NCBI RefSeq assembly: GCF_902859805.1
Contig: NZ_CADIKC010000001.1
Coordinates: 1,674,001 to 1,738,000 of the forward strand
Length of the DNA stretch: 64,000 nucleotides
From: Paraburkholderia sediminicola
GTDB lineage: Bacteria > Pseudomonadota > Gammaproteobacteria > Burkholderiales > Burkholderiaceae
Direction of reading: 5' to 3'
Below the pieces are notes generated by a model. That model made no database searches and was not told the origin of the DNA. It saw nothing but the letters and a program-made list of their open reading frames with translations. Shown in pieces: positions 1 through 10,578 of the stretch (position 1 is the stretch's first letter; the number at the start of each line of letters is the position of its first letter). Made by a program: the position numbers and the translations under genes.

Positions 1-151
1 CCTCAGCGATGCCGATGTAGGCGCTCTTACGCGCCTGCTCGAGCTGAGCGATAACGACCTGATGGACTTGCTGCTCGTTCGCAAGGAACCGGAAGGCGAA
101 CTTGCCGACCCGGATGTGATCCGGGTGCTGGAGCTGTTGCGGAATGCTTGA
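1..151 (+). CDS. sdhE: FAD assembly factor SdhE, C-terminal part (gene starts before the window)
   Basis: The frame open from base 2 encodes 49 residues ending in a TGA at 149-151. The visible part contains LLELSDNDLMDLLLVRKEP, which matches the helical C-terminal half of the SdhE/YgfY family (about 85-95 residues in full). SdhE promotes covalent attachment of FAD to the SdhA flavoprotein of succinate dehydrogenase. The position just before gltA is the expected one: in Burkholderiaceae the sdhCDAB-sdhE genes directly precede citrate synthase, so a sdh operon very likely lies to the left of the window. The N-terminal RGxxE motif is outside the window and cannot be checked. Confidence 0.88.
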   Translation, partial: LSDADVGALTRLLELSDNDLMDLLLVRKEPEGELADPDVIRVLELLRNA

Positions 152-243
152 GCACCGCTAACGTCTTGAGCGCCGCTTGTCCGTTGTTCCCAGGCGTGCA
201 AATTATCGAAACCCTGTTTCCATACTTCGATTGAGGATGTGCT

Positions 244-1545
244 ATGACCCCGTCAGATGTTAAAGCCACGCTATCGTTCAGCGACAATTCGCCGAGCGTT
301 GAAATGCCGATTTACAAGGGCACTCTCGGCCCGGACGTGATCGACATCCGCAAACTGTACGGCCAGACCGGCAAGTTCACGTACGACCCGGGCTTTATGT
401 CGACGGCGGCGTGCAATTCGGCGATCACCTACATCGACGGCGACAAGGGCGAGCTGCTGTATCGCGGCTACCCGATCGACAACCTCGCGCAAAATGCCGA
501 CTTCCTCGAAACCTGCTATCTGCTGCTGAAGGGCGAACTGCCGAACGCGCAGCAGAAAGACGAGTTCGTGAACACCGTCACGAAGCACACGATGGTGCAT
601 GAGCAAATGCACTTCTTCTTCCGTGGCTTCCGTCGCGACGCGCACCCGATGGCGATTCTGGTCGCTGCAGTCGGCGCGCTGTCGGCGTTCTATCACGACT
701 CGCTCGACATCAACAATCCGCGTCACCGTGAAGTGTCGGCCATTCGCATGATCGCGAAGCTGCCTACGCTCGTCGCGATGGCGTACAAGTACAGCATCGG
801 TCAGCCGTTTGCGTACCCGAAGAACGACCTGTCGTACAGCGCGAACTTCATGCATATGATGTTCTCGAACCCGTGCGAAGAGTACAAGGTCAACGACGTG
901 CTGGTGCGCGCACTGGACCGTATCCTGATCCTGCACGCTGACCACGAACAGAATGCGTCGACCTCGACGGTTCGTCTGGCGGGTTCGTCGGGCGCTAACC
1001 CGTTCGCATGTATCGCAGCGGGTATCGCTTGTCTGTGGGGCCCGGCGCACGGCGGTGCGAACGAAGCCGCACTGAATATGCTGGAAGAAATTGGCTCGGT
1101 CGACAACATTCCTGAGTTCATCAAGCAGGTGAAGGACAAGAACTCGGGCGTGAAGCTGATGGGCTTCGGTCACCGCGTCTACAAGAACTACGATCCGCGT
1201 GCCAAGCTGATGCGCGAAACCTGCCACGAAGTGCTGGAAGAGCTGGGCCTGCACGACGACCCGCTGTTCAAGCTGGCCATGGCGCTGGAAAAGATCGCGC
1301 TGGAAGACGAATACTTCGTGTCGCGCAAGCTGTACCCGAACGTCGACTTCTACTCGGGTATCGTTCAGCGCGCGCTCGGCATCCCGACGTCGATGTTCAC
1401 GTGTATCTTCGCGATGGCGCGTACGGTCGGCTGGATTGCACAGTGGAACGAAATGATCGCCGATCCGGAACAGAAGATTGGCCGTCCGCGTCAGCTGTTC
1501 ATCGGCGATACGCAACGTGAAGCGAAGCCGATTGCGCAACGCTAA
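244..1545 (+). CDS. gltA: Citrate synthase (type II)
   Basis: The 433-residue product condenses oxaloacetate and acetyl-CoA to citrate, the entry step of the TCA cycle, in the cytoplasm. The length is that of the NADH-sensitive hexameric type II enzymes of Gram-negative bacteria. The family signature [15 protein letters not shown] is present near residue 315 with its catalytic His, and another active-site His lies in the [12 protein letters not shown] stretch near residue 265. The ATG at 244 has a good ribosome site (GAGGA at 233-237). It follows sdhE by 92 bases and is closed by a strong terminator at 1611-1649, so it is probably the last gene of the sdh operon, possibly with its own promoter in the gap. 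Confidence 0.97.
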   Translation: MTPSDVKATLSFSDNSPSVEMPIYKGTLGPDVIDIRKLYGQTGKFTYDPGFMSTAACNSAITYIDGDKGELLYRGYPIDNLAQNADFLETCYLLLKGELPNAQQKDEFVNTVTKHTMVHEQMHFFFRGFRRDAHPMAILVAAVGALSAFYHDSLDINNPRHREVSAIRMIAKLPTLVAMAYKYSIGQPFAYPKNDLSYSANFMHMMFSNPCEEYKVNDVLVRALDRILILHADHEQNASTSTVRLAGSSGANPFACIAAGIACLWGPAHGGANEAALNMLEEIGSVDNIPEFIKQVKDKNSGVKLMGFGHRVYKNYDPRAKLMRETCHEVLEELGLHDDPLFKLAMALEKIALEDEYFVSRKLYPNVDFYSGIVQRALGIPTSMFTCIFAMARTVGWIAQWNEMIADPEQKIGRPRQLFIGDTQREAKPIAQR

Positions 1546-1610
1546 GCGGTAGTCTTGCCGCGCGTTTCATCGCCCAAAGGGCCGTGAAATGCGTGAGACC
1601 GGATGAATGA

Positions 1611-1649
1611 AAAACGCCCCAACGGGTTGACCGTTGGGGCGTTTTCTTT
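1611..1649 (+). terminator. Rho-independent terminator after gltA
   Basis: Bases 1611-1625 and 1631-1645 form a perfect 15-bp stem around a GTTGA loop. The stem ends in an A-run on the left and TTTT on the right, and CTTTT follows. The A/T ends on both sides would let it work in both directions, but only gltA lies close enough to need it. Confidence 0.9.
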
Positions 1650-1951
1650 TGACTGCGTGCAACTGCGTGTCGCAAATGGGGTTCGATTTCAATCGCTGAG
1701 GCCGAGTGCGCGCGTGGCTGCGCCTCCTGGTGCATGAAACGCCAGATCGCGGAAGCACCTGAGCGTGGCTGACGTTGCATCGCGCACGCCGTGCAATCCC
1801 TTGCCGGGTAACACCCATACAGGTATCGTCACTACCACCCAACTCCCTGTTTTTTATCGGTTTTTTGCATGATTCATGGGCCCTAAGCGGGGTTCTGCGT
1901 GGCATAATCGACCGACACAGTCAGCCCGCAGTCATTACTACCCCGCATACC
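1650..1951 (+). other. Intergenic region gltA-leuC, presumed leu promoter region
   Basis: There are 302 bases between the gltA terminator and the leuC start. The leuC frame stays open back to 1775, but the residues before 1952 do not look like LeuC. A CATAAT at 1913-1918 could be a -10 element, but no convincing -35 hexamer is spaced for it. I found no Leu-rich leader peptide and no attenuator hairpin. Confidence 0.4.
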
Positions 1952-3361
1952 ATGGCACAGACTCTCTACGACAAATTGTGGAACACACACGTGGTCCACA
2001 CGGAAGAAGACGGTACGACGATTCTCTATATCGACCGTCACCTGCTGCACGAAGTCACCAGCCCTCAGGCGTTCGAAGGCCTGAAGCTGGCTGAGCGTCC
2101 GGTGTGGCGTATCAGCGCGAATCTGGCAGTGTCGGACCACAACGTCCCCACCACGGATCGCAGCCACGGCATCGCCGATCCGGTCTCCAAGCTGCAAGTC
2201 GACACGCTCGACACGAACTGCGACGCCTATGGCATCACGCAGTTCAAGATGAACGATCTCCGTCAGGGCATCGTGCACATCATCGGGCCGGAGCAAGGCG
2301 CTACGCTGCCGGGCATGACCATTGTCTGCGGCGACTCGCACACGTCCACGCACGGCGCGTTCGGCGCGCTGGCGCACGGCATCGGCACCTCGGAAGTCGA
2401 ACACGTGCTGGCCACGCAAACGCTCTTGCAGAAGAAGAGCAAGAACATGCTGGTGAAGGTCGAAGGTCCGTTGCCGCGCGGTTGTACCGCGAAAGACATC
2501 GTGCTCGCGATCATCGGCAAGATCGGCACGGCAGGCGGCACGGGCTATGCGATCGAATTCGGCGGTTCGACGATTCGCGCGCTGTCCATGGAAGGCCGTA
2601 TGACGGTCTGCAACATGGCGATCGAAGCAGGCGCGCGCGCCGGCATGGTCGCTGTGGACGACACCACCATCGAATATCTGAAGGGCCGTCCGTTCTCGCC
2701 GGCAGGCGTCGAATGGGATCACGCGGTCGAGTACTGGAAGCAGTTCAAGTCGGACGAAGGCGCGCAGTTCGATCGAGTGGTCGAACTGAACGCTGCCGAA
2801 ATCGTGCCGCAAGTCACGTGGGGCACGTCGCCGGAAATGGTCACCGCCGTGGACGGCCGCGTGCCGGATCCGGAGCGCGAAAAGGATCCGGTCAAGCGCG
2901 ATGCAATGGAGCGCGCGCTGAAGTACATGGCGCTCGAACCGAATGCGCCGATCGAATCCATCAAGCCGGATAAAATCTTCATCGGGTCGTGCACCAACGC
3001 GCGCATTGAAGACATTCGCGCTGCCGCATACGTCGTGAAGAAGCTCGGCCGCCGCGTCGCGCCGAACATCCGTCTGGCCATGGTCGTGCCGGGTTCGGGT
3101 CTGGTAAAGGCGCAGGCGGAACGCGAAGGCCTCGACAAGGTCTTTACGGATGCCGGTTTCGAATGGCGTGAGCCCGGTTGCTCGATGTGTCTCGCCATGA
3201 ACGCCGACCGGTTGGATCCGGGCGAGCGTTGCGCGTCCACGTCGAATCGTAATTTCGAAGGTCGTCAGGGCGCCGGTGGCCGTACCCACCTCGTGAGCCC
3301 CGCGATGGCTGCCGCAGCGGCTATCGAAGGGCATTTCGTCGATATTCGCAAGCTTGGATAA
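1952..3361 (+). CDS. leuC: 3-isopropylmalate dehydratase large subunit
   Basis: LeuC (469 residues from this start) pairs with LeuD to isomerise 2-isopropylmalate to 3-isopropylmalate in leucine synthesis. It belongs to the aconitase family and needs a [4Fe-4S] cluster. The sequence shows the family motifs [36 protein letters not shown] and [11 protein letters not shown]; the cluster Cys residues are the one in GSCTN and the two in CSMC. The frame runs upstream to 1775, but [10 protein letters not shown] is the canonical LeuC start, so the ATG at 1952 is used. No strong ribosome site is visible before it. leuD follows after a small lipoprotein gene. Confidence 0.97.
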   Translation: MAQTLYDKLWNTHVVHTEEDGTTILYIDRHLLHEVTSPQAFEGLKLAERPVWRISANLAVSDHNVPTTDRSHGIADPVSKLQVDTLDTNCDAYGITQFKMNDLRQGIVHIIGPEQGATLPGMTIVCGDSHTSTHGAFGALAHGIGTSEVEHVLATQTLLQKKSKNMLVKVEGPLPRGCTAKDIVLAIIGKIGTAGGTGYAIEFGGSTIRALSMEGRMTVCNMAIEAGARAGMVAVDDTTIEYLKGRPFSPAGVEWDHAVEYWKQFKSDEGAQFDRVVELNAAEIVPQVTWGTSPEMVTAVDGRVPDPEREKDPVKRDAMERALKYMALEPNAPIESIKPDKIFIGSCTNARIEDIRAAAYVVKKLGRRVAPNIRLAMVVPGSGLVKAQAEREGLDKVFTDAGFEWREPGCSMCLAMNADRLDPGERCASTSNRNFEGRQGAGGRTHLVSPAMAAAAAIEGHFVDIRKLG

Positions 3362-3367
3362 ACACGC

Positions 3368-3526
3368 ATGATGAAGAACATGAATCGCACCACTCTTTTG
3401 CGGCGTTTCGCACTTGGTACGTTGGCTGGGCTATTGCTCGGTCTGGCCGGCTGCAACACGGTGCACGGATTTGGCGAGGACATGTCGCACCTCGGCAATT
3501 CGATCAGCAATCACGCTGACAAATAA
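3368..3526 (+). CDS. Entericidin A/B family small lipoprotein
   Basis: This 52-residue reading frame sits only 6 bases after leuC. It has a basic start (MMKNMNRTTLLRRF), a hydrophobic segment, a lipobox GLAGC and a mature part CNTVHGFGEDMSHLGNSI. That is the entericidin pattern: a short lipidated peptide beginning C-N-T and carrying an amphipathic helix with D/S/I-S-N residues. Entericidins are small outer-membrane-anchored lipoproteins implicated in stress-related lysis in enterics; the role here is not known. The gene lies between leuC and leuD on the same strand and is probably co-transcribed with them. A second ATG at 3371 is equally possible as the start. Confidence 0.85.
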   Translation: MMKNMNRTTLLRRFALGTLAGLLLGLAGCNTVHGFGEDMSHLGNSISNHADK

Positions 3527-3612
3527 GCGGTTTTTGATTTTTGCCGGCGATGCGCCGGGCGGCTTTCCGGCCGTCACGCGCATCGCCCGGTCTTGAAACA
3601 GGCGCAAGCGTC

Positions 3613-4266
3613 ATGGATAAATTCATCGTACACACCGGCGTCGTGGCGCCGCTCGATCGCGAGAACGTCGACACGGACGCGATCATTCCGAAGCAGTTCC
3701 TGAAGTCGATCAAGCGCACGGGCTTCGGCCCGAACGCGTTCGACGAATGGCGCTACCTGGACCACGGCGAGCCGGGTCAGGATAATTCGAAGCGTCCGCT
3801 GAATCCCGATTTCGTGCTGAATCAGCCGCGCTATCAGGGCGCTTCGGTGCTATTGGCGCGCAAGAACTTCGGTTGCGGCAGCTCGCGTGAGCACGCGCCG
3901 TGGGCGCTGCAGCAATATGGTTTCCGCGCGATCATTGCGTCGAGCTTCGCTGATATCTTCTACAACAACTGCTTCAAGAACGGCCTTCTGCCGATCGTGC
4001 TGACCGAACAGCAAGTCGACCACCTGTTCAACGAAACGTACGCATTCAATGGCTTCCAGTTGACCATCGACCTGGACGCGCAAGTCGTACGCACAACGGA
4101 TGGCGCAGCCGCGTATCCGTTCGAAGTCGCGGGCTTCCGCAAGTACTGTCTGCTGAATGGCTTCGACGATATCGGCCTCACGCTGCGTCACGCTGACAAG
4201 ATTCGCCAGTTCGAAGCCGAGCGGATCGCGAAGCAGCCGTGGCTGAATCACCGCATCGTCGGGTAA
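3613..4266 (+). CDS. leuD: 3-isopropylmalate dehydratase small subunit
   Basis: LeuD (217 residues) is the swivelling domain of the isopropylmalate isomerase and completes the LeuC active site. The start [20 protein letters not shown] and the motif [15 protein letters not shown], which binds the substrate carboxylate, are diagnostic. The frame is open back to 3541, but the ATG at 3613 begins the conserved protein. It lies 86 bases after the entericidin-like gene and 80 before leuB in one leuC-x-leuD-leuB unit. Confidence 0.97.
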   Translation: MDKFIVHTGVVAPLDRENVDTDAIIPKQFLKSIKRTGFGPNAFDEWRYLDHGEPGQDNSKRPLNPDFVLNQPRYQGASVLLARKNFGCGSSREHAPWALQQYGFRAIIASSFADIFYNNCFKNGLLPIVLTEQQVDHLFNETYAFNGFQLTIDLDAQVVRTTDGAAAYPFEVAGFRKYCLLNGFDDIGLTLRHADKIRQFEAERIAKQPWLNHRIVG

Positions 4267-4346
4267 GGCCTGATAGGCCCGAGAGCCCGGTGGCTCGCTG
4301 ATTCACGCTTAGAAAAGTCTCGAAGAAAATCATCAAGGAAACTCGC

Positions 4347-5414
4347 ATGAAGATCGCAGTCTTGCCGGGCGACGGCATCGGTCCCGAAATCGTCAAGGAA
4401 GCCGTCAAGGTACTGAACGTACTCGGCGAAAAGTTCGAACTCGAAGAAGCGCCGGTTGGCGGCGCGGGTTACGAAGCGAAGGGCCATCCGCTGCCCGATT
4501 CGACGCTGGCGCTGGCGAAAGAAGCCGATGCGATCCTGTTCGGCGCCGTTGGCGACTGGAAATACGACTCACTCGAACGCGCGCTGCGCCCGGAGCAGGC
4601 GATTCTCGGTCTGCGCAAGCATCTGCAACTGTTCGCGAACTTCCGTCCGGCGATCTGCTATCCGCAACTCACGGGCGCTTCGTCGTTGAAGGAAGAGATC
4701 GTTTCGGGTCTCGACATTCTGATCGTGCGCGAACTGAACGGCGACATTTACTTCGGCGCGCCGCGCGGCGTGCGTTCATCGCCGGATGGACTGTTCGAAG
4801 GCGCAAAGGAAGGCTTTGACACGATGCGTTATTCGGAACCCGAAGTGCGCCGTATTGCGCACGTCGCGTTTCAGGCAGCGCAAAAACGTCAGAAGAAACT
4901 GACGAGCGTGGACAAGGCCAACGTGCTCGAAACCTCGCAGTTCTGGCGCGACGTGATGATCGACGTGTCGAAGGAATACGCGGACGTCGAGTTGTCGCAT
5001 ATGTACGTCGATAACGCGGCGATGCAGTTGGTGAAGGCGCCTAAGGCGTTCGACGTGGTTGTGACCGGCAACATGTTCGGCGACATTCTGTCGGATGAAG
5101 CCGCGATGCTGACGGGCTCGATCGGTATGCTGCCGTCTGCCTCGCTCGACAAGAACAACAAGGGCTTGTACGAGCCGTCGCACGGTTCCGCGCCGGATAT
5201 CGCCGGTAAGGGCGTGGCGAATCCGCTGGCCACGATTCTGTCGGCCGCAATGATGCTGCGTTATTCGCTGAACAAGGCGGAGCAGGCGGATCGTATCGAA
5301 GGCGCGGTGAAGAAGGTGCTGGAACAGGGCCTTCGCACGGGCGATATCCTGACGCCGGGTTGCAAGCAGGTCGGCACCGTGGCGATGGGCGACGCAGTGG
5401 TTGCTGCGCTGTAA
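4347..5414 (+). CDS. leuB: 3-isopropylmalate dehydrogenase
   Basis: LeuB (355 residues) oxidatively decarboxylates 3-isopropylmalate with NAD+ to 2-oxoisocaproate. It begins [16 protein letters not shown], the isocitrate/isopropylmalate dehydrogenase start, and carries the nucleotide-site motif [20 protein letters not shown] near residue 275 and the metal-site Asp residues in [15 protein letters not shown] at 4335-4339 is a well placed ribosome site. It is the last leu gene; a long hairpin follows at 5473-5506. Confidence 0.97.
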   Translation: MKIAVLPGDGIGPEIVKEAVKVLNVLGEKFELEEAPVGGAGYEAKGHPLPDSTLALAKEADAILFGAVGDWKYDSLERALRPEQAILGLRKHLQLFANFRPAICYPQLTGASSLKEEIVSGLDILIVRELNGDIYFGAPRGVRSSPDGLFEGAKEGFDTMRYSEPEVRRIAHVAFQAAQKRQKKLTSVDKANVLETSQFWRDVMIDVSKEYADVELSHMYVDNAAMQLVKAPKAFDVVVTGNMFGDILSDEAAMLTGSIGMLPSASLDKNNKGLYEPSHGSAPDIAGKGVANPLATILSAAMMLRYSLNKAEQADRIEGAVKKVLEQGLRTGDILTPGCKQVGTVAMGDAVVAAL

Positions 5415-5472
5415 AGCTCGTTGAAACAGCAAGTGGTAACGGTGACAGTTAGGTCGTCAAACGGCCTTTAAA

Positions 5473-5506
5473 GCGCGAATTGGCCTCGAAACAGGCTGAT
5501 TCGCGC
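5473..5506 (+). other. Long hairpin after leuB
   Basis: Bases 5473-5486 pair with 5493-5506 over about 14 bp with two G-T wobbles, closing a CGAAAC loop. No T-run follows on either strand, so it is not a classic intrinsic terminator. It could protect the 3' end of the leu transcript or be part of the asd leader. Confidence 0.5.
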
Positions 5507-5571
5507 GTAATACGGGCGATAGCGGCGTTCGACGACGTCGTCAGATTCCGGTTTTCGTGTATATTGTAGCG

Positions 5572-5691
5572 ATGGCGCACACAGCTCAAATCTCCTCGAT
5601 TTCCAAACTGCACGGCAAAACAGCCCGTGTGGTCGAGTTCGCCATTACCACCACCAAAACGATTACCCCGAAAACGATCACGAAACGCTGA
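5572..5691 (+). CDS. Putative Thr-rich leader peptide of asd
   Basis: A 39-codon frame begins ATG GCG CAC and ends TGA at 5689-5691. Residues 25-38 contain seven Thr, three Ile and three Lys. This resembles the thrL-type leader peptides that sense charged tRNA, although here the downstream gene is asd, whose product feeds Thr, Ile, Met and Lys synthesis. Mutually exclusive hairpins follow at 5702-5751. A TATATT at 5560-5565 could be a -10 box; its distance to the ATG would make the transcript nearly leaderless, and no Shine-Dalgarno is visible. The frame is short, so composition and context are the only evidence. Confidence 0.6.
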   Translation: MAHTAQISSISKLHGKTARVVEFAITTTKTITPKTITKR

Positions 5692-5701
5692 TCGTCCGTC
5701 G

Positions 5702-5755
5702 TGCCCGCTCATCTTCCCCGCGCGGTCACTGCGGGCAAAGATGCGGGGAAGTTTC
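5702..5755 (+). promoter_or_regulatory. Putative attenuator upstream of asd
   Basis: Four segments can pair in alternative ways. Segment A (5702-5708) is complementary to C (5731-5737). Segment B (5713-5721) is perfectly complementary over 9 bp to D (5743-5751), and five bases of B (5717-5721) can also pair with C (5731-5735). B:D looks like a terminator stem but is followed by only TTT, so termination would be weak. A:C or B:C would prevent B:D. The Thr codons of the leader peptide end about 20 bases before A, where a stalled ribosome could bias the choice. This is inferred from the bases only. Confidence 0.5.
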
Positions 5756-5775
5756 CATTCGAAGGGTATGAAGTC

Positions 5776-6897
5776 ATGAACGTAGGTCTCGTAGGTTGGC
5801 GCGGTATGGTCGGCAGCGTCCTGATGCAACGTATGCAGCAGGAAGGCGATTTCGACTTGATCGAACCGGTGTTTTTCAGCACCAGCAACGCGGGCGGCAA
5901 CGCGCCGTCGTTCGCCAAAAACGAGACCAAGCTCAAAGATGCGACAAGCATCGACGACCTGAAGAAGTGCGAAGCGATCATCTCCTGCCAGGGCGGCGAT
6001 TACACGAATGAGGTGTTCCCGAAGCTGCGCGCAGCGGGCTGGAACGGCTACTGGATCGACGCGGCTTCGTCGCTGCGCATGAAGGATGATGCGGTCATCA
6101 TTCTCGATCCGGTCAACCTCGACGTGATCAAGAACGCGCTGGTCAAGGGCCAGAAGAATTTCATCGGCGGCAATTGCACAGTCAGCCTGATGCTGATGGC
6201 GCTGGGCGGCCTGTTCCGCGAAAACCTCGTCGACTGGATGACGGCCATGACGTATCAGGCCGCTTCGGGCGCGGGCGCGCAAAACATGCGCGAACTGCTG
6301 CAGCAAATGGGCACGCTGTACGGCGCGGCCAAGGAAGACCTGGCGGATCCGTCGTCGGCGATTCTCGACATCGACCGCCGTGTGCTGAGCGCAATGAACA
6401 GCGATCGCATGCCGACCGACAACTTCGGTGTGCCGCTCGCGGGCTCGCTGATTCCGTGGATCGACAAGGATCTCGGCAACGGCATGTCGAAGGAAGAGTG
6501 GAAGGGCGGCGCGGAAACCAACAAGATCCTGGGCAAGCCGGCAATGGGCACGCCGGGTTCGATCCCGGTAGATGGCCTCTGCGTGCGGATTGGCGCAATG
6601 CGCTGCCACTCGCAAGCGCTGACCATCAAGCTGAACAAGGACGTGCCGCTGGACGAAGTGAACAGCATCCTCGCGTCGGGCAACGACTGGGTCAAGGTTG
6701 TGCCGAACGAGCGCGAAGCTTCGATGCGCGATCTGTGCCCGGCCGTGGTGACGGGTACGCTGACGGTGCCGGTCGGCCGTGTGCGCAAACTGGCGATGGG
6801 CGGCGAATATCTGTCGGCCTTCACGGTCGGCGATCAGCTGCTGTGGGGCGCGGCAGAACCGCTGCGTCGCATGCTTCGCATTGTGCTCGACAAGTAA
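5776..6897 (+). CDS. asd: Aspartate-semialdehyde dehydrogenase
   Basis: Asd (373 residues) reduces aspartyl phosphate to aspartate semialdehyde with NADPH, the branch point to Lys/diaminopimelate, Met, Thr and Ile. The N-terminal NADP loop is [17 protein letters not shown], the catalytic Cys is in [14 protein letters not shown] and the active-site His is in [12 protein letters not shown]. Length and sequence match the Gram-negative Asd type. The frame runs back to 5701, but the ATG at 5776 has a GAAGGG ribosome site and starts the conserved protein. A terminator follows at 6932-6962. The leader described upstream may control expression. Confidence 0.97.
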   Translation: MNVGLVGWRGMVGSVLMQRMQQEGDFDLIEPVFFSTSNAGGNAPSFAKNETKLKDATSIDDLKKCEAIISCQGGDYTNEVFPKLRAAGWNGYWIDAASSLRMKDDAVIILDPVNLDVIKNALVKGQKNFIGGNCTVSLMLMALGGLFRENLVDWMTAMTYQAASGAGAQNMRELLQQMGTLYGAAKEDLADPSSAILDIDRRVLSAMNSDRMPTDNFGVPLAGSLIPWIDKDLGNGMSKEEWKGGAETNKILGKPAMGTPGSIPVDGLCVRIGAMRCHSQALTIKLNKDVPLDEVNSILASGNDWVKVVPNEREASMRDLCPAVVTGTLTVPVGRVRKLAMGGEYLSAFTVGDQLLWGAAEPLRRMLRIVLDK

Positions 6898-6931
6898 AGT
6901 AAACTACGCGCTCACGACGCGAAGAAAACTC

Positions 6932-6962
6932 AAAAAGCGTCGCGCTTGCGCGGCGCTTTTTT
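6932..6962 (+). terminator. Rho-independent terminator after asd
   Basis: AAAAGCGTCGCGC pairs with GCGCGGCGCTTTT (one G-T wobble) around a TTG loop, and TTTT runs on into TTC. It separates asd from fimV. Confidence 0.88.
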
Positions 6963-7036
6963 CATTGTGTGCTCCGATTATCTTGTCTCTTTTCAACCGC
7001 AAAAAAGGGCTGCGCGCTGACGCGCCTGGAGTCCCG

Positions 7037-9769
7037 ATGAACCTTCGACTCTCTTCCCTTCGGGCTATGTCTATGCATCAAGGTATGGGCCGGCTGACGG
7101 CCGTGGCCGCTTTGGCGTTCGCGCTGGCGGGCGCCGGCGTGGGTAGCGCGGTGGCAGCGCCGGGCGACGCCGCGAGCGCGCCCGAGGGCGCTTCCGCTTC
7201 TTACGCCGCCGGGAGCCAATATACGGTGCGGCCCGGGCAGTCGCTGAACGACGTGGCGATTGCCGTCACGCAATCGCACGACAAAGGGACGCTCGCACGC
7301 GCTTCGCGCGCGCTGTTCGAGGCGAATCCGAATGCCTTCATGAGTCATGATCCGAGCCGGATGCGCGTCGGCGCGCTGTTGACGGTCCCGGCACTGGATG
7401 CGACCGGCGCTCCGGCGGCTTCTGCGCCGGTTGCGGGGTCTGCGTCTGCTGCGCCATCGGCTGCTACGGCTGCGCCGGCTTCCGCGCCCAATGCGGCGGC
7501 GGCTGGTGCTGCTGTCGGCGCCGCGAGCGCCGTGGCGCAGGTCAACGCCGCTGCAGCGAGCGCGGCAAGCGCTGCGGCTCAGGCTGCCATGCCTGCGGTT
7601 TCAGGGACGGCCAGCTCGACGGCTGAAGCAAGTCCGGCGACGCCGGGTAGCTCGGTAGCGGCCGGTGCGGCCCCCGTAGCAGGGTCGCAGGCCGTGCCGG
7701 CCAGCGGCGCACACGTCTGGTCGGGCGCGATCCAGCCCTCGGCCAGCGAAACTGCCGAAGGGACGTCGGCGGCTGCTTCAGCAGCAGCGACGGCCACCGC
7801 ACAACCGGCATCGCAACCGCGTGCGCAAGTCTCCAGCTTGCAGCAGCTGCTTGCGCTGAAAAACCGCGTGCTGATGGAACTGCAGAAACATGGCATCGGT
7901 GGTACGCCGGCTGCGCCGGTCTCGCCTGCTGCAAACGGTGCGCAACCGGCCGCCGGCGTTTCGTCCGCGGCGGCCGTTTCCGGTCATGGCAGCGCGCCGA
8001 TTTCCACGTCGACTGACACCGGTATCTCGCAGACGAATTTGAGCATCGCGGCGGCGATTGGCGCGGCGTTGGTCGTGTTGCTGGCTGCGCTGCGCCTGAG
8101 TCGACGTAAGCGCACCGCTGTTGCCACGACAGGCGGCTCGCTAGCGGAGGACGCAGCGGCGGCTTCAGCGCGAGCGGCTGCGTCGCAGGATGATTCGACG
8201 CGCGAAGAAGCGTCGGACGTAAGCGGCGAAGCGGCAGCAGGGCATACGGCGGCGTTCGCGCCGACTGACCACGAGAGCGCTGGGGATGAAGCGTCAGCGC
8301 GAGAAGTGGCGGAACGCGTGGCGGCAGAGCGCGAAGCGGAAATTCGCGCGGCGGCGGCGCGGGAAGCGGCGGTGCATGGGGCAGCAGAGCGAGAAACTGC
8401 AGAGCGCCAGGCGGCGGAACGTGCAGAAGCGGAACGTGCTGCGGAGGAAAAGGCAGAAGCCGAACGCGCAGCTGCGTCACAGGCTGCTGCTGAGCGCGCC
8501 GAAGCCGAACGCGCGCAGGCCGACCAAGCCGCGGCTGAGCGTGCGGCAGAAGATCACGACGCGGCACAACGCATCGCGGCAGAACATGAAGCCGCTGCCA
8601 ACCAGCGTCATACAGGCTTGCCCGCACAAGACCACGACGCGTTCCAACACGCATCGCAGGAAATTCACCCGACGCCCGCGCCGTTCGAAGCTACGCAGCT
8701 GGCCCAGGACACCGAATCGATCGGCCAAAGCGGTTCTACAACCGAACCTCTTCCCTCGGCCCATCACGAAAACCTTGACGGGGCGACCACGGCTGCAAGC
8801 CTCGCAGCCGCCGCGGAGCTCGGTGCAGAAGCATTGCCGCTGACACCGCTTGAACCGGTCGACGAGAGCTTCCAGCAAGAGGTGCCTCCGCACCGCCTGC
8901 AATGGGACGACGAACCGGCATCGAGCGTGCCGGCCACACCGTTGGCAGGGCCGACGAATGAGCCGCTTGCAGAGTCGTGGAGTCATCAGGACACCCCGCC
9001 GCCGGTCATCGATTTCACGCGGCAGCAGGCCGAACCGCATACGACTTCGCCGTTCGGTCAGCCGCACGGCGAGACGTCGGCGCTCGATACTTCGGTGCCG
9101 GCAGTACCCCACGCCCAACAGGACGCGGCCCACGTCGAACCGACGCATCAACCGTTTAACGAGCTGCAACCGCCGTCATATCAGCACGCCCAACCCGCGA
9201 CGCCCGATGGCGCACCGAATTTCGAACCGGTAGCACCGGTCGCGCCAGTTCAGCCCGCGCTATCCGTGCCGACCGAGTTCCCGCGCGATGCCCTCGATGC
9301 ATTCAGCAGTCTGAACATGCCATTGCCGCCTCGCGTCGAATCGACCGACGACGCAGCGGTGAGCGTACCCGGATCGCTGGCGACACCGCCGGTTGCATCC
9401 CCGGAAACCACGGCACAACAAAGCGTAGCGCCGCACGATCCGGACGACTTCCCGCATGTCGCCGACGAAATCGCCGCCGGCACCGCAGGCCATGCAGCCG
9501 TCGCGGGCCTGGGCGCGGCCGGCTTCGGCGCGCTGAAGCTCGATTTCGACCTGGAGTTGCCGCCGAGCCCAGCTCAGCCGTTGCCGGTCTTCACGCGGGC
9601 GGATCTAAGCCGCATCGCCCGCAACAAGCTCGATCTGGCCGCCGAATATATCGACCTCGGCGATCTGTCCGGCGCGCGCACGCTCATCAACGAAGTGATC
9701 GAAGCGAACGATCCGGCCACGCGCACCGAGGCTCGCGCGCTGCTCTCGACGCTCGCGCCTTTGTCGTGA
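7037..9769 (+). CDS. fimV: FimV/HubP family LysM-containing polar membrane protein
   Basis: The 910-residue product has a signal-like N-terminus (cleavage probably near AVAAP, residues 38-42), a LysM-like region with [13 protein letters not shown] (residues 62-74) continuing to about 120, a long Ala/Ser/Pro-rich stretch, one membrane span at about 336-354 followed by RLSRRKR, and a cytoplasmic part. In the latter, residues 418-521 are an Ala/Glu/Arg-rich, probably helical or coiled-coil segment. The last 57 residues, including [16 protein letters not shown], are the conserved FimV C-terminal domain. FimV proteins bind peptidoglycan and organise the cell pole, type IV pili and twitching. The ATG at 7037 follows GGAG; the frame is open further upstream but that part overlaps asd. 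truA overlaps the end by 4 bases, the usual fimV-truA order. Confidence 0.92.
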   Translation: MNLRLSSLRAMSMHQGMGRLTAVAALAFALAGAGVGSAVAAPGDAASAPEGASASYAAGSQYTVRPGQSLNDVAIAVTQSHDKGTLARASRALFEANPNAFMSHDPSRMRVGALLTVPALDATGAPAASAPVAGSASAAPSAATAAPASAPNAAAAGAAVGAASAVAQVNAAAASAASAAAQAAMPAVSGTASSTAEASPATPGSSVAAGAAPVAGSQAVPASGAHVWSGAIQPSASETAEGTSAAASAAATATAQPASQPRAQVSSLQQLLALKNRVLMELQKHGIGGTPAAPVSPAANGAQPAAGVSSAAAVSGHGSAPISTSTDTGISQTNLSIAAAIGAALVVLLAALRLSRRKRTAVATTGGSLAEDAAAASARAAASQDDSTREEASDVSGEAAAGHTAAFAPTDHESAGDEASAREVAERVAAEREAEIRAAAAREAAVHGAAERETAERQAAERAEAERAAEEKAEAERAAASQAAAERAEAERAQADQAAAERAAEDHDAAQRIAAEHEAAANQRHTGLPAQDHDAFQHASQEIHPTPAPFEATQLAQDTESIGQSGSTTEPLPSAHHENLDGATTAASLAAAAELGAEALPLTPLEPVDESFQQEVPPHRLQWDDEPASSVPATPLAGPTNEPLAESWSHQDTPPPVIDFTRQQAEPHTTSPFGQPHGETSALDTSVPAVPHAQQDAAHVEPTHQPFNELQPPSYQHAQPATPDGAPNFEPVAPVAPVQPALSVPTEFPRDALDAFSSLNMPLPPRVESTDDAAVSVPGSLATPPVASPETTAQQSVAPHDPDDFPHVADEIAAGTAGHAAVAGLGAAGFGALKLDFDLELPPSPAQPLPVFTRADLSRIARNKLDLAAEYIDLGDLSGARTLINEVIEANDPATRTEARALLSTLAPLS

Positions 9770-10578
9770 AGCGTATTGCGTTAGGCGTTCAGTACGACGG
9801 CTCGGCATTCTGCGGCTGGCAGTCGCAGCCGCACGGCAAGACTGTGCAGGACGAGCTCGAACGGGCGTTGCGCGAGTTCGCGCAAACGCCTGTGCAAACC
9901 GTTGTGGCTGGGCGCACGGATACCGGCGTGCACGGCCTCGGCCAGGTCGTGCATTTCGACACCGAACTCGATCGCACGGACTTTTCGTGGATTCGCGGCA
10001 CCAACGCCTTCCTGCCGAAGACGATCGCCGTGCAATGGGCCAAGCCGATGCCCGACGAATTCCACGCACGTTTTTCGGCATTCGAACGGACCTATTACTA
10101 CGTCCTGTACGTTCATCCATTCCGTTCGCCAATGCAGGACACGCGGGCCGGCTGGGTCTACACGCCGCTCGACGTCGACGCCATGCGGACGGCAACGGCC
10201 CATCTGATCGGCGAGCACGATTTTTCGGCGTTCCGTTCGTCGCAATGCCAGGCGAAAACGCCGGTCAAACATCTGTATCAGATCGACATTCGGCAACAGG
10301 GCGACTTCGTTCATTTCCGTTTTCGGGCGAACGCATTCCTGCATCACATGGTGCGTAACCTGATGGGCTGCCTCGTCGATATCGGCCGGGGACGCCATCC
10401 GGCCGAATGGATGGTCGAGGTGCTCGCCAGCCGCGATCGCGATTGTGCCGCGCCGACCTTCATGCCTGACGGCCTGTACCTGGCGCAGGTGGGCTATCCT
10501 GAGCATTTCGCCGTGCCCGCACCGCAGACCGGCAGCGTGCCGTGGAGTACGGTATGGACCGAGCAAGCACAAACATGA
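9766..10578 (+). CDS. truA: tRNA pseudouridine(38-40) synthase
   Basis: TruA (270 residues) isomerises uridines 38, 39 and 40 in the tRNA anticodon arm. The catalytic Asp is in [17 protein letters not shown], near residue 50. Other family blocks are present, such as [16 protein letters not shown] at the start and [16 protein letters not shown] near residue 185. It begins with GTG in the GTGA that overlaps the fimV stop, so it is translationally coupled. trpF overlaps its stop in turn. Confidence 0.96.
   Translation: MKRIALGVQYDGSAFCGWQSQPHGKTVQDELERALREFAQTPVQTVVAGRTDTGVHGLGQVVHFDTELDRTDFSWIRGTNAFLPKTIAVQWAKPMPDEFHARFSAFERTYYYVLYVHPFRSPMQDTRAGWVYTPLDVDAMRTATAHLIGEHDFSAFRSSQCQAKTPVKHLYQIDIRQQGDFVHFRFRANAFLHHMVRNLMGCLVDIGRGRHPAEWMVEVLASRDRDCAAPTFMPDGLYLAQVGYPEHFAVPAPQTGSVPWSTVWTEQAQT

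Noticed and set aside
271..1539. A 422-codon open frame on the - strand opposite gltA
   Set aside because: Its product is Arg/His/Val-rich and resembles no family; it mirrors the codon bias of gltA, as do similar long antisense frames opposite leuC, purF, metZ, treY and glgE.
1775..1951. Upstream extension of leuC
   Set aside because: The 59 extra residues do not look like LeuC and the canonical start MAQTLYDK is at 1952.
8286..8600. Ala/Glu-rich repeats in fimV as a DNA tandem repeat
   Set aside because: The repeats are at protein level (GCGGCAGAGC-like codons) without a fixed DNA period; they are part of the FimV coding sequence.
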